From Thermodesulfatator atlanticus (GTDB lineage Bacteria > Desulfobacterota > Thermodesulfobacteria > Thermodesulfobacteriales > Thermodesulfatatoraceae): a DNA stretch of 16,644 nucleotides. The notes below the pieces were generated by a model, which saw nothing but the letters and a program-made list of their open reading frames with translations, did not search any database and was not told the origin of the DNA. The stretch lies in assembly GCA_011321895.1 (NCBI GenBank), contig DROK01000095.1, forward strand, positions 1-16,644, in the 5' to 3' direction. The position numbers and the translations under genes were made by a program. Shown here in pieces: positions 1 through 8,452 of the stretch. Each line of letters begins with the position of its first letter. Within the stretch, counting starts at the first letter, position 1.

Positions 1-801
1 GACTTCTAAGGCCCTGAGCAGGGTGGATTTGCCGTGAAAACCGCCCCCGGTAATCAGGGTAACCCCTTTTTTGATACCAAGACCCCTTACGCGACCCCGG
101 TGGGGGAGTTCGATCTCCAAGGCTAAAGAGGCCGGGGCCTCAAAGGGGACGGCCTCTTTGGCGGGCCGCGGGTCAACTCCTGAGGCCCGGGGCAGAATGC
201 TTCCGTCCGCCACAAAGGCGATGAGGCCGAGATCACTCAGTTTTTGGCGGAGAAAGGAGGCGTCTTCGTTGGTCTCCACAAAACTTTTAAGAAGGGCGTG
301 GTCCAGATTAGGGTAGCAGAGGCTCCGGGCCAGGGCAGGGATGTCCTCCAGGATCAGTTCTTGGGCCTGGCGGGCCAGGATGCGCCGGCCAGCGGCAGGA
401 AGCCCTACGAAAAAGCGCAGTTCTACCGCTCCATCCCCTGTTACTTCCACTGCGGTCAGGGGAAGCATCTCCTGCCCCGGGCCGTGTACGATTATCTGGC
501 CGCTCTTGCCTGTTCCCCGGTGTTTGGCCAGCGCCCGGGCCTTGAGCGCAGCGGTGTGGGCGAGAAAATTCTCAAGCCCTGTTTTGCGCTCCTGGCTGGC
601 AAAGGTCCAGGCGGGAAGACGGGCCACCTCCGCCGGGAGCCAGAGGCGAAAAAGGCTCGGAGAAGCAAAGGGATCCGCCTGGACCTTGTCGATAAAGAGT
701 TTGAAGGTGTCAAACTGGTAAATTCCCTTCAGTTCTTTATAGGCCCCGTACCCCCGGCCGTCTAACCGTTTTATTTTCTGGGCTAAGCTTTTGGCGTCCA
801 T
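1..801 (-). CDS. Predicted ATPase of the ABC class, N-terminal half (cut by window edge)
   Basis: Reading the minus strand from the ATG at 801 gives 267 open codons that run off the window edge. The protein begins MDAKSLAQKIKRLDGRGYGA and its last visible segment is GVTLITGGGFHGKSTLLRAL, a Walker A motif with Lys258 and Ser259. A long N-terminal region of about 240 residues before a GGG-(F/Y)-HGKSTLL P-loop is the hallmark of the 'predicted ATPase of the ABC class' family (Pfam ABC_ATPase), whose members are roughly 550-580 residues, so about half is missing. The cellular role of the family is not established; it is a soluble protein with no membrane segment visible. It starts 3 bases after the stop of the 91-residue gene, so the two are probably cotranscribed. 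Family assignment is confident; function is not assigned. Confidence 0.85.
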   Translation of the reverse strand, partial: MDAKSLAQKIKRLDGRGYGAYKELKGIYQFDTFKLFIDKVQADPFASPSLFRLWLPAEVARLPAWTFASQERKTGLENFLAHTAALKARALAKHRGTGKSGQIIVHGPGQEMLPLTAVEVTGDGAVELRFFVGLPAAGRRILARQAQELILEDIPALARSLCYPNLDHALLKSFVETNEDASFLRQKLSDLGLIAFVADGSILPRASGVDPRPAKEAVPFEAPASLALEIELPHRGRVRGLGIKKGVTLITGGGFHGKSTLLRALEV

Positions 802-804
802 AAA

Positions 805-1080
805 CTAGGCCCTTCTTTTGAAAGCCCAGAGCATATGGCTGCGGGGAAATTCCCGGGCGATGAGTCTGGCAAGTACCTTGGCCAGTTCTTTGAGTTCGGC
901 AGCCTGATGATCCTCTTTAAAAAAGCCCCTTTCCTCCAGGCGATAACCTTTTTTCAATTTGACAATCCTTACCAGGCGGTTCCTCTTTTTACAAAGGAGG
1001 TCCAGACAGTCCCCTTCTTTTAATTGAGGGGCTTGACTTAAGGCCCAATTTAAGGCCTTTTCAAGGGGGATGCGGGCCAT
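805..1080 (-). CDS. Hypothetical 91-residue basic protein, cotranscribed with the ABC-class ATPase
   Basis: This is a complete small frame, ATG at 1080 and TAG at 807-805, ending 3 bases before the ATPase start. The protein (MARIPLEKALNWALSQAP...) is soluble-looking and rich in Lys, Arg, Leu and Glu, with a predicted amphipathic helix around residues 60-77 (AELKELAKVLARLIAREF) and a basic C-terminus (WAFKRRA). It has no signal peptide, metal motif or domain that I recognise. No clear Shine-Dalgarno sequence precedes the ATG. It lies divergently from argJ with 56 bases between start codons if argJ begins at 1137. Tight coupling to the ATPase gene suggests a shared role, which is inference. The frame is open with plausible codon use, so I regard it as real. 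Confidence 0.65.
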   Translation of the reverse strand: MARIPLEKALNWALSQAPQLKEGDCLDLLCKKRNRLVRIVKLKKGYRLEERGFFKEDHQAAELKELAKVLARLIAREFPRSHMLWAFKRRA

Positions 1081-1136
1081 GGGCGCATTTTATGAGGAAA
1101 AATTTACTTCTACAAGGCGTTCAGGAGGGAATAAAA

Positions 1137-2315
1137 GTGGAGATACCAAAGGGCTTCTGGTTTGCAGCCACGGCAAGTGGTATCAAAAAAGAAGGGCTTG
1201 ACCTGGGGCTTATTTTGAGTGAAAGGCCAGCCGAGGCCGCCGGGGTCTTCACCACCAATATCGTCAAAGCGGCACCCGTCCTTTTGGCCCAAAAAAGGCT
1301 CGCCACCGCATGCCCGATCAGGGCCATTTTGGTGAACAGCGGTTGTGCCAACGCCTGCACCGGTAAGGAGGGGTTGGCTGACGCCGAGGAAATCCTGGCC
1401 CGGCTTGCTTCCCTGCTTGAGATAGCCCCAGAAGAGATACTTCCGGCCTCCACCGGGGTGATCGGACAGAGGTTGCCGGTGACAAAAATAAAAGAGGCCC
1501 TCAAGACCCTGAGCAAAGCACTTGATCCTCAGCGGGCGGAAGAGGTAGCCCGGGCCATGATGACCACCGATACCTTTCCCAAAATGGAGACGAAAAGACT
1601 TTGCCTTGCCGGAGGCAGGGAAATTTCGCTCCTGGGCCTGGCCAAGGGCGCTGGCATGATCGCCCCCCGTATGGCCACCATGCTGGCTTTCATCCTTACG
1701 GACGCGGCGCTTCCCCGGGAGTTTTTACAGGAAAGCCTAAGGGAAGCGGTGGAGAACAGTTTCAACCGTATCACCGTGGACGGAGACACCAGCACCAACG
1801 ACACCGTTTATCTCCTGGCCAACGGGGCAAGCGGGCAAACCCTCAAGCCCGAAGACCAGGCCCTTTTCAAAGAGGCCTTGACCGAGGTGTGTCAACGGTT
1901 GGCGTATCTGATAGTCAAAGACGGGGAAGGGGCGACCAAAGTGGTGCGCGTCCGCCTGGTAGGGGCCCGGGACGACCAGGAGGCCTTCAGACTCGGCAAG
2001 ACCGTAGCCGAATCCCTCCTGGTCAAGACCGCTTTCTTCGGTGAAGATCCCAACTGGGGCCGTATTTTGGCCGCTATGGGGCGTTCTGGCGTGGATTTCA
2101 CCCCGGAGCGCGTAGATATCTTTATTAACGGCGTACAAATCGTGGAAAATGGCTTAGGCAAAGGTTTGACAGCTGAAAGAAAAGCCCATGAGGAGATGAA
2201 AAATAAGGAGTTTTCTTTGACAATTCACCTAAAAGAAGGTAATGGTTCGGCTGAAATTTTGACCTGTGATCTGTCTTATGAGTACGTCAAAATCAACGCC
2301 GAATACCGAACCTGA
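1137..2315 (+). CDS. argJ: Glutamate N-acetyltransferase / amino-acid acetyltransferase (ArgJ)
   Basis: ArgJ moves the acetyl group from N-acetylornithine to glutamate in the cyclic arginine pathway in the cytoplasm; some members also use acetyl-CoA. The protein has the family signature KGAGMIAPRMATML, and Thr181 within it is the nucleophile at the autoproteolytic Ala-Thr site that divides the precursor into alpha and beta chains. Other family blocks are LVNSGCANACTG near the N-terminus, DGDTSTNDT and DPNWGRILAAMGRSG. I chose the GTG at 1137 because AGGAGG (1123-1128) lies 8 bases upstream and the protein then begins MEIPKGFWFAATASGIKK, as family members do, giving 392 residues. An in-frame ATG at 1092 would add 15 atypical residues and has no ribosome site. 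Whether it is mono- or bifunctional cannot be decided from sequence; other arginine genes are outside the window. Confidence 0.95.
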   Translation: MEIPKGFWFAATASGIKKEGLDLGLILSERPAEAAGVFTTNIVKAAPVLLAQKRLATACPIRAILVNSGCANACTGKEGLADAEEILARLASLLEIAPEEILPASTGVIGQRLPVTKIKEALKTLSKALDPQRAEEVARAMMTTDTFPKMETKRLCLAGGREISLLGLAKGAGMIAPRMATMLAFILTDAALPREFLQESLREAVENSFNRITVDGDTSTNDTVYLLANGASGQTLKPEDQALFKEALTEVCQRLAYLIVKDGEGATKVVRVRLVGARDDQEAFRLGKTVAESLLVKTAFFGEDPNWGRILAAMGRSGVDFTPERVDIFINGVQIVENGLGKGLTAERKAHEEMKNKEFSLTIHLKEGNGSAEILTCDLSYEYVKINAEYRT

Positions 2316-2463
2316 AAAGAAAGAAACACAAGAGGAGATGGGTTTTTGCGCCAAAGACAGCGAATACAGCCCTCTGGCAAAGGGCTGTCGACACCCCAAA
2401 GACTACTGTCCGCACCGTAAGGCTTGTTTAATCCATTTCTTTGAGAAAGAACGCGAAAAATAA
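2278..2463 (+). CDS. Small Cys-rich protein of unknown function, possible metal binder
   Basis: A 61-residue frame that overlaps the end of argJ by 38 bases and the surE start by 1 base (TAATG), so translation is probably coupled on both sides. The first 20 residues are polar and low-complexity (MSTSKSTPNTEPEKKETQEE). The rest holds four cysteines, C24, C37, C44 and C50, in the arrangement C-x12-C-x6-C-x5-C, with His39, His46 and His53 near them (GCRHPKDYCPHRKAC). This looks like a small zinc or iron-sulfur binding fold, but I do not recognise the family. No export signal or membrane segment is seen. An in-frame GTG at 2266 and an ATG at 2338 are alternative starts; the ATG at 2278 is the most ordinary choice. 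No function is assigned. Confidence 0.6.
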   Translation: MSTSKSTPNTEPEKKETQEEMGFCAKDSEYSPLAKGCRHPKDYCPHRKACLIHFFEKEREK

Positions 2464-3221
2464 TGCGCATCTTACTTACAAATGATGATGGTATTTTTGC
2501 TGAGGGTTTATGTGCCCTCTACGATGCCCTGTGTCAGGATCACGAAGTTTTTGTGGTGGCTCCGGAAGCTGAAAGGAGCGCGGTAGGGCACGCCATCACA
2601 CTTTCTGATCCGCTACGCGTCAAAAGGGTGAAAAGAGGTAACGTATTTTTTGGTTATGCCGTAAATGGTACACCGGCAGATTGCGTCAAAATAGCCATTC
2701 ATGAGTTGATTGGTCCGGAAATAGACCTGGTACTTTCTGGTATCAACAGAGGGGCAAACGTTGGCATTAATGTCCTTTATTCAGGAACAGTTTCAGCGGC
2801 AACCGAAGGGGTAATACTGGGCTATCCCGGGCTAGCCATTTCCTTGGACGAATATAAAGAGCCGGATTATTGTTTTGCTGCCTATTTTGCCAGTATTCTG
2901 GTTGATTTTTTGGCCCAAAATTTCTTAAAAAATCCAAAAATTTGTTTGAACGTAAACATCCCTTTCCTGCCGGCCAACAAAATAAAGGGAATCAAATTTG
3001 TTAGGCAGAGCACGGCTCCGTTAATAGAAAGATTTGAGCGGCGTGTTGATCCGCACGGCAATGTCTATTACTGGCAATGTGGAGAAAGATTTACGGAGCA
3101 GGATCCTGATACGGATGTAGTAGCCTTAAAAAGAGGTTATATCACCATTACGCCCCTCCAGCATAATCTTTCTGACCCAGAACTATTATCAAAAATTGCT
3201 TCCTGGCAAATAGAATTTTGA
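2463..3221 (+). CDS. surE: 5'/3'-nucleotidase SurE
   Basis: SurE is a divalent-metal-dependent phosphatase of nucleoside 5'- and 3'-monophosphates in the cytoplasm, linked to stationary-phase survival and nucleotide balance. The 252-residue product is the usual length and begins MRILLTNDDG. The family metal ligands are all visible: Asp8 and Asp9 in NDDG, Ser39 in ERSAVGHA, and Asn95 in SGINRGANVG. The NGTPADCVK motif (residues 68-76) is also present. The ATG overlaps the stop of the Cys-rich small gene. The gene is visibly richer in A and T than argJ or gatB. No terminator is apparent between its stop and the next promoter at 3241. Confidence 0.95.
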   Translation: MRILLTNDDGIFAEGLCALYDALCQDHEVFVVAPEAERSAVGHAITLSDPLRVKRVKRGNVFFGYAVNGTPADCVKIAIHELIGPEIDLVLSGINRGANVGINVLYSGTVSAATEGVILGYPGLAISLDEYKEPDYCFAAYFASILVDFLAQNFLKNPKICLNVNIPFLPANKIKGIKFVRQSTAPLIERFERRVDPHGNVYYWQCGERFTEQDPDTDVVALKRGYITITPLQHNLSDPELLSKIASWQIEF

Positions 3222-3240
3222 AAAAAAGTCTATTTAAGGG

Positions 3241-3270
3241 TTGACAAAAATTCCCTGTTTTGTCTAAGTA
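3241..3270 (+). promoter_or_regulatory. Sigma-70-type promoter for the small HTH gene
   Basis: A perfect -35 TTGACA (3241-3246) is followed after 18 bases by TAAGTA (3265-3270), a fair -10. Transcription would begin near 3277, giving a short leader ending in the ribosome site GGGAGG (3287-3292) 7 bases before the ATG at 3300. Called from consensus similarity and position only. Confidence 0.55.
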
Positions 3271-3299
3271 ATACTAAAAACGAAAAGGGAGGGATTTAG

Positions 3300-3536
3300 A
3301 TGGCCAGGAAGCGTAGTCGTCCAGTAACCAAGGAAGATGTCAAGTTTGTGTATGAAAATTATCTCAAAATGTCTGCCGCAGAGATCGCTGAAAAATTGGG
3401 GATTAGCAAGTTTCAGGTGATGAAAATCGTAACTGAATTGCGCAAAAGAGGGGTAAACATCCCTAAAAAGGTTGGCAAAAGAGAAAATCCCATTGATGCT
3501 TTTGTTAAGGAACTCAAAGCTGCAGGCAAAGCTTAA
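3300..3536 (+). CDS. Small helix-turn-helix DNA-binding protein, 78 residues
   Basis: The protein MARKRSRPVTKEDVKFVYEN... has a basic N-terminal arm (ARKRSR) and a clear helix-turn-helix at about residues 24-46: MSAAEIAEKLGISKFQVMKI, where AAEIAEKLGIS is a typical first helix plus turn and KFQVMKIVTELRK the recognition helix. A basic tail (PKKVGKREN) and a short C-terminal helix follow. It lacks any ligand or receiver domain, so it is probably a constitutive or architectural DNA-binding protein or a small repressor. I do not recognise a named family. It stands alone between its own TTGACA promoter and a strong terminator, with a good GGGAGG ribosome site, so it may be well expressed. Autoregulation is possible but no operator was identified. 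Confidence 0.8.
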   Translation: MARKRSRPVTKEDVKFVYENYLKMSAAEIAEKLGISKFQVMKIVTELRKRGVNIPKKVGKRENPIDAFVKELKAAGKA

Positions 3537-3571
3537 GAGAATCAAACCATCCCCCACTAAAGTTTTTGCAA

Positions 3572-3600
3572 AAGGGCGCACCAAGCGCCCTTTTATATTT
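3572..3600 (+). terminator. Rho-independent terminator after the small HTH gene
   Basis: A perfect 6-base-pair GC stem, GGGCGC (3574-3579) and GCGCCC (3585-3590) with loop ACCAA, is followed by TTTTATATTTT. The A-run before the stem can pair with the T-run after it, extending the helix. This closes the single-gene unit starting at 3241. Confidence 0.9.
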
Positions 3601-3624
3601 TGGGCGAAGTCCTAGCCGTACCGA

Positions 3625-3652
3625 TTGACAAGTGCTCCCTGAGAGCTAAGTT
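3625..3652 (+). promoter_or_regulatory. Candidate promoter for the gatB operon
   Basis: TTGACA (3625-3630), 16 bases, then TAAGTT (3647-3652), placed directly after the upstream terminator and about 30 bases before the gatB start. A start site near 3659 would leave a very short leader containing AGGAGG (3670-3675). The -35 is perfect and the -10 only fair. Confidence 0.5.
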
Positions 3653-3681
3653 CAATGGTTAACCAAAGAAGGAGGCCCGGG

Positions 3682-5115
3682 ATGGAATTCGAAGCGGTGA
3701 TAGGTTTGGAGGTGCACGCTCAGCTCCTTACGGAAAGTAAGATCTTCTGTGCCTGTTCTACCCGGTTCGGGGCAGCTCCCAATTCGCACGTCTGTCCGGT
3801 CTGTCTGGGGATGCCAGGCAGTCTGCCCGTATTGAACAAACGAGTGGTGGACTTTGCCCTTAAATTGGCCCTGGCTACCCAGGCCCGAATAAACCCGGTC
3901 TCGGTTTTTGCCCGGAAAAACTATTTTTACCCTGATCTGCCCAAAGGTTATCAGATCTCTCAGTATGAACTCCCTTTGGCCGAAGGCGGCTATATTGAAA
4001 TCGAGGTAGGGGAGAGCAAAAAGCGGATCGGCTTAGTCCGGATTCACATGGAAGAAGACGCTGGCAAACTTATCCACGACGAGGCACGGCCGGTGTCTTA
4101 CGTTGATTTTAACCGTACCGGGGTCCCCCTCCTTGAGATCGTCAGTGCGCCGGATATCCGCTCCCCAGAGGAAGCGGTGGCTTACCTCAAGAAACTGCGT
4201 TCTATTCTGCGCTACCTTGAGATATGCGACGGCAACATGGAAGAAGGAAGCCTGCGCTGCGACGCAAACATCTCGGTTCGTCCCAAAGGGAGCACCACCT
4301 TTGGCACCAAGGTAGAGCTCAAAAACATGAACTCTTTCAAACACGTCCAGCGGGCCCTGGAGTATGAAATCAAGAGGCAGGTTGCCCTGATTTTGGACGG
4401 CAAGGAAGTGGTCCAAGAGACCAGGCTCTTTGACGCCGCCCGGGGGGTTACCCAGTCCATGCGGGGTAAAGAAGAAGCGCACGACTATCGTTATTTTCCA
4501 GACCCCGACCTGGTCCCGGTAGAAATCGACGCCGACTGGATAGAAGAAATAAGAAAGACGCTTCCTGAATTGCCGGACGCCAAGAAGGCCCGTTTTATGG
4601 AGGAATACCAGCTTCCGGCCTATGACGCCGAGATCATCACCTCTTCCCGCAAGCTGGCGGAATTCTTCGAGGCCTGCTGTAAACGGTTACCCAAACCCAA
4701 ACTGGTCAGCAACTGGATCATGACCGAGGTCCTGCGGGAGTTAAACCGGGAAGGGAAGGAGATCGACGAGACCAAACTCAGCCCGGAAAACTTCACCACC
4801 CTTTTGAAATTGCTGGACGAAGGAGTCATCAGCGCTCCGGCGGCCAAAAAAGTTTTTGCGGAGATGTACGCTACGGGAAGGGACCCGCAGGAGATCGTCG
4901 AGGAAAAAGGGCTTAAACAGGAAAGCGACGAAGCGGCCTTGCTTGAAATCTGCCAGCGCGTTCTGGAAGCTCACCCCAAAGAGGTCGAAAAATATAAGAA
5001 AGGCAAGAAAAACGTGCTCGGGTTCTTTGTAGGGCAGGTAATGCGGGAGACCCGGGGCAAGGCCAACCCCAAAGTGGTAAACCAGCTCCTTACCAAACTC
5101 CTTGAGGGAGAATAA
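3682..5115 (+). CDS. gatB: Asp-tRNA(Asn)/Glu-tRNA(Gln) amidotransferase subunit B
   Basis: GatB is the subunit of the GatCAB complex that activates and amidates misacylated Glu-tRNA(Gln) and/or Asp-tRNA(Asn), using ammonia delivered by GatA. The 477-residue protein begins [15 protein letters not shown] and has the zinc-site cysteines Cys23, Cys25, Cys38 and Cys41 (CAC...[12 protein letters not shown]), the Mg/ATP residues Glu10 and His12 in GLEVH, and [10 protein letters not shown] and [10 protein letters not shown] blocks. A C-terminal helical tRNA-binding (YqeY-like) domain ends in [20 protein letters not shown]. The ATG at 3682 is chosen because AGGAGG (3670-3675) lies 6 bases upstream; an in-frame ATG at 3655 would add nine atypical residues. 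gatA and gatC are not in the window. It is the first gene of a five-gene operon; mtnA starts 2 bases after it. Confidence 0.96.
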   Translation: MEFEAVIGLEVHAQLLTESKIFCACSTRFGAAPNSHVCPVCLGMPGSLPVLNKRVVDFALKLALATQARINPVSVFARKNYFYPDLPKGYQISQYELPLAEGGYIEIEVGESKKRIGLVRIHMEEDAGKLIHDEARPVSYVDFNRTGVPLLEIVSAPDIRSPEEAVAYLKKLRSILRYLEICDGNMEEGSLRCDANISVRPKGSTTFGTKVELKNMNSFKHVQRALEYEIKRQVALILDGKEVVQETRLFDAARGVTQSMRGKEEAHDYRYFPDPDLVPVEIDADWIEEIRKTLPELPDAKKARFMEEYQLPAYDAEIITSSRKLAEFFEACCKRLPKPKLVSNWIMTEVLRELNREGKEIDETKLSPENFTTLLKLLDEGVISAPAAKKVFAEMYATGRDPQEIVEEKGLKQESDEAALLEICQRVLEAHPKEVEKYKKGKKNVLGFFVGQVMRETRGKANPKVVNQLLTKLLEGE

Positions 5116-5117
5116 CC

Positions 5118-6165
<1,048 letters not shown>

Positions 6166-6179
<14 letters not shown>

Positions 6180-6933
6180 ACTGGCCCGGGCGGCGGCTTT
6201 GGCGGCAGGGCGTTTACAGCGGGAGTATTTTAACCGCCCTTTTGAGGTGCGCCACAAGGGAGAGATTGACCTGGTTACCGAAGTGGATCTCAAAAGCGAG
6301 GCCCTAATCGTAGCCTTGCTTAAATCTTCAGGTATTCCGGTTTTGGGCGAGGAGATGGCCAAAACGGAACCCAAAGGGCGTTACTGGTTGGTTGACCCTT
6401 TGGACGGCACCACCAATTACGCCCACCGTTTTCCCTGGTTCGCCCCCAGCATCGCTCTCATGGAAGACAGGGAGCCGGTTTTAGGGGTGATTTACCACGT
6501 CATGCTTGACGAGCTTTTCTGGGCGGAGAAGGGAAGTGGGGCCTATCTCAATAACCAAAAGATCAGGGTTTCTCAAGTGAAAGAGCTCAAAGACGCCGTT
6601 TTGGCCACGGGCTTCCCTTACGGCGTCCATGAACAACCGGACAAGGTGGTAGGGGCTTTTCGGGATTTCCTGATCAAGGCCCAGGGGGTACGGCGGGCCG
6701 GGGCCGCGGCGCTGGATCTGGCCTACGTGGCCTGTGGTCGTTTTGACGGTTTTTGGGAGCCACTTCTCAAGCCCTGGGATACCGCCGCCGGCATACTCCT
6801 GGTCAAAGAGGCCGGAGGTCAGGTAACCAATTATCGCGGAGAAGCTTATGATCCGTTCCAGAACCATATCCTGGCGTCCAACGGTTTGATTCATCAGGAA
6901 CTGGTTACCATTGCCCAGCATTACGTGCCATGA
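6166..6933 (+). CDS. Inositol monophosphatase family phosphatase (SuhB-like)
   Basis: A 255-residue cytoplasmic sugar-phosphate phosphatase with the family's Mg-binding motifs: Glu62/Glu63 in GEE, Asp77 and Asp80-Gly-Thr in DPLDGT, and Asp205 in KPWDTAAG followed by LVKEAGG. Family substrates include inositol-1-phosphate, fructose-1,6-bisphosphate, histidinol-phosphate and 3'-phosphoadenosine-5'-phosphate; sequence alone does not choose among them. The ATG at 6166 is chosen because GAGGAGG (6153-6159) lies 6 bases upstream and the protein then starts [17 protein letters not shown], as in relatives; a longer frame open from 6061 is only mtnA overlap. The start lies inside the mtnA end (14-base overlap) and the stop overlaps the Nudix start (ATGA), so translation is coupled. 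Confidence 0.93.
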
Positions 6934-7421
6934 AGAAAACCTGTCCGCGCTGCGGCGCAGAAGTCCATATTTACCGTAATCCCTTCCCCACGGTGGACAT
7001 CATCATAGAAATCGACCGCCGTATAGTCCTTATCCGGCGCAAAAACCCGCCAGAGGGCTGGGCCTTACCAGGAGGTTTTGTAGATTACGGGGAAAGTCTT
7101 GAAGAAGCGGCTATCCGGGAGGCCAAAGAGGAAACCAATCTAGACGTAGAGCTTATTTGTCAGTTTTATACCTATTCCGAACCGAACCGTGATCCCCGTT
7201 TCCATACCATTACCACGGTTTACGTAGCCCGGGCCAAGGGGGAACCTAAAGGGGGAGACGACGCGGCCCAAGCCCAACTTTTTTCTCCGGAAGAGCTCCC
7301 TTTAGACGAATTGGTATTTGATCATGGCCGGATACTGACAGATTATCTAAAATGGCGTTATGGAAAAGACCAAATTTTGGCTAGAGAAACCTTCCGAACC
7401 AAAGTTCCTCGTTGTCGATGA
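6930..7421 (+). CDS. Nudix hydrolase with N-terminal CxxC segment
   Basis: A 163-residue Nudix-superfamily pyrophosphohydrolase, probably acting on a nucleoside diphosphate derivative such as ADP-ribose. The N-terminus [18 protein letters not shown] carries one CxxC pair (Cys5, Cys8), a half zinc ribbon common in this subgroup. The Nudix box spans residues 49-71: Gly49, Glu55, then REAKEETNL with the Mg-binding Glu residues at 64, 67 and 68; the usual final Gly is Asn70. LPGG precedes the box, as expected. The gene starts in the ATGA overlap with the phosphatase gene. Its last 62 bases are shared with the start of the diguanylate cyclase gene in another frame, so the C-terminal tail ([18 protein letters not shown]) may be poorly constrained. 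Substrate is not predicted. Confidence 0.9.
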   Translation: MKKTCPRCGAEVHIYRNPFPTVDIIIEIDRRIVLIRRKNPPEGWALPGGFVDYGESLEEAAIREAKEETNLDVELICQFYTYSEPNRDPRFHTITTVYVARAKGEPKGGDDAAQAQLFSPEELPLDELVFDHGRILTDYLKWRYGKDQILARETFRTKVPRCR

Positions 7422-8307
7422 CGAACCTTTGGTGCGGGAATCCCTGAGACACTATTTAGAAAGCCAGGGCTACCAGTGCGAGGTGGCGGCAGACGGCGAA
7501 GAGGCCTGGGCCAAACTTGAACAAAACGGGCCCTACGACATCATCATTACCGATATTTTTATGCCCCGTTTAGACGGCCTTACCCTCATGCGCCGGGCCA
7601 AAGAACAGTGGCCGGAGATTGATTTTATTGCCATTACAGGGCATGCCCAAAAGGTCAAATACGTTGACGTAATAAAGGCCGGGGCCAGTGACTTTATTAA
7701 AAAACCCTTTGATTTTGACGAATTAGAGGCCAAATTGGCCCGTATTTTTAAAGAAAGAGAGCTTAGGGCTCAACTGCGGGCCCTGACCATTCGTGACCCT
7801 TTGACCGGTATCTTTAACCGGCGCTATTTTGCCGAAAAACTCCCCGAGGAATGTTACCGGGCCTGGCGGCAACGCTACCCGCTACATCTGGTCATGTTTG
7901 ATATTGACCATTTCAAACAATACAACGACTCCTATGGTCATCAGGCCGGAGACGAACTCCTGCGCCGTTTTGCTAACCTTATCATCTCTTCAACCCGCCG
8001 GTTTGTGGACCTTCCCTTTCGCTACGGCGGAGACGAATTTGCCCTTTTAATTCCCCAATGCGAGACCCCCGGTGTCTGCAAAGTGGTAAGCCGGATCCTT
8101 AACCGGTATCAGGCCGAAGAGTTTGAACCCACTACTCTTTCGGCAGGAATCGCCCGGTTCATCAGAAGAGAAGAAAACCCGCTCACCCAGGACGTAGACG
8201 ATTTCATTTTGCGGGCAGACGAGGCCCTCTATGAAGCCAAACGGCGAGGCGGCAATTGTCTGGTGGTCGATCCTCTAACCAAAAAACTCAAGCCTTTTGT
8301 TAACTGA
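7360..8307 (+). CDS. Response regulator with diguanylate cyclase output (REC-GGDEF)
   Basis: The 315-residue protein makes cyclic di-GMP under control of phosphorylation. The receiver domain (about residues 14-135) has the acidic pair Asp20-Asp21 in VVDDE, phospho-acceptor Asp65 in [13 protein letters not shown], Thr93 in AITGH and Lys115 in IKKPF, so it looks phosphorylatable. The GGDEF domain (about 145-305) has a canonical active site, Gly223-Gly-Asp-Glu-Phe227, plus [10 protein letters not shown] and [15 protein letters not shown] blocks. An inhibitory I-site RxxD (Arg214, Asp217) sits exactly five residues before GGDEF, so product feedback is likely. It starts at ATG 7360, the only ATG before the receiver core, inside the Nudix gene by 62 bases and without a clear ribosome site, which suggests coupling. 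No histidine kinase is in the window. The octaheme operon follows. Confidence 0.93.
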   Translation: MEKTKFWLEKPSEPKFLVVDDEPLVRESLRHYLESQGYQCEVAADGEEAWAKLEQNGPYDIIITDIFMPRLDGLTLMRRAKEQWPEIDFIAITGHAQKVKYVDVIKAGASDFIKKPFDFDELEAKLARIFKERELRAQLRALTIRDPLTGIFNRRYFAEKLPEECYRAWRQRYPLHLVMFDIDHFKQYNDSYGHQAGDELLRRFANLIISSTRRFVDLPFRYGGDEFALLIPQCETPGVCKVVSRILNRYQAEEFEPTTLSAGIARFIRREENPLTQDVDDFILRADEALYEAKRRGGNCLVVDPLTKKLKPFVN

Positions 8308-8363
8308 TAGCGACAAGTTTTTCTTAACTCTTTTAAAGTTTTATACGGTCACAATGGCGACTT

Positions 8364-8402
8364 TTGTCGTATCTTGACAAGCCTCTTCTAAAACCCATCT
8401 TT
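8364..8402 (+). promoter_or_regulatory. Weak candidate promoter for the octaheme cytochrome operon
   Basis: The 145-base gap after the cyclase gene holds a perfect TTGACA (8374-8379), but the sequence 16-18 bases later (around 8396-8403, CATCTTTA) is a poor -10. An alternative pair is TTGTCG (8364-8369), 17 bases, TCTAAA (8387-8392). Either would start transcription just upstream of the palindrome at 8412-8430. No strong terminator for the preceding operon is seen, only a 4-bp CGAC-TTTT-GTCG hairpin (8358-8369), so read-through from the cyclase gene is possible. Confidence 0.3.
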
Positions 8403-8411
8403 ATTGGCGGG

Positions 8412-8430
8412 ATTGAGATTAATTCTCAAT
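8412..8430. promoter_or_regulatory. Fur-box-like palindrome upstream of the octaheme gene
   Basis: ATTGAGATTAATTCTCAAT is an inverted repeat with 7-base arms (ATTGAGA / TCTCAAT) around TTAAT. It resembles known Fur-type operators of the form TTGAGAAT-N-ATTCTCAA. It lies 22 bases before the GTG start of the octaheme cytochrome, just downstream of the candidate promoters, where a bound repressor would block transcription. A haem-rich, iron-costly protein is a sensible Fur-family target. The regulator is inferred from pattern only; another dimeric repressor could bind. Confidence 0.5.
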
Positions 8431-8452
8431 AATAACTAAGGGGGTGTTCGGG

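Noticed and set aside
244..765. 173-codon plus-strand frame
   Set aside because: It is a shadow of the ABC-class ATPase gene on the minus strand, which runs open through the window edge and ends in a clear P-loop.
8358..8369. CGAC-TTTT-GTCG hairpin as terminator of the cyclase operon
   Set aside because: A 4-bp stem with no following T-run is too weak to call.
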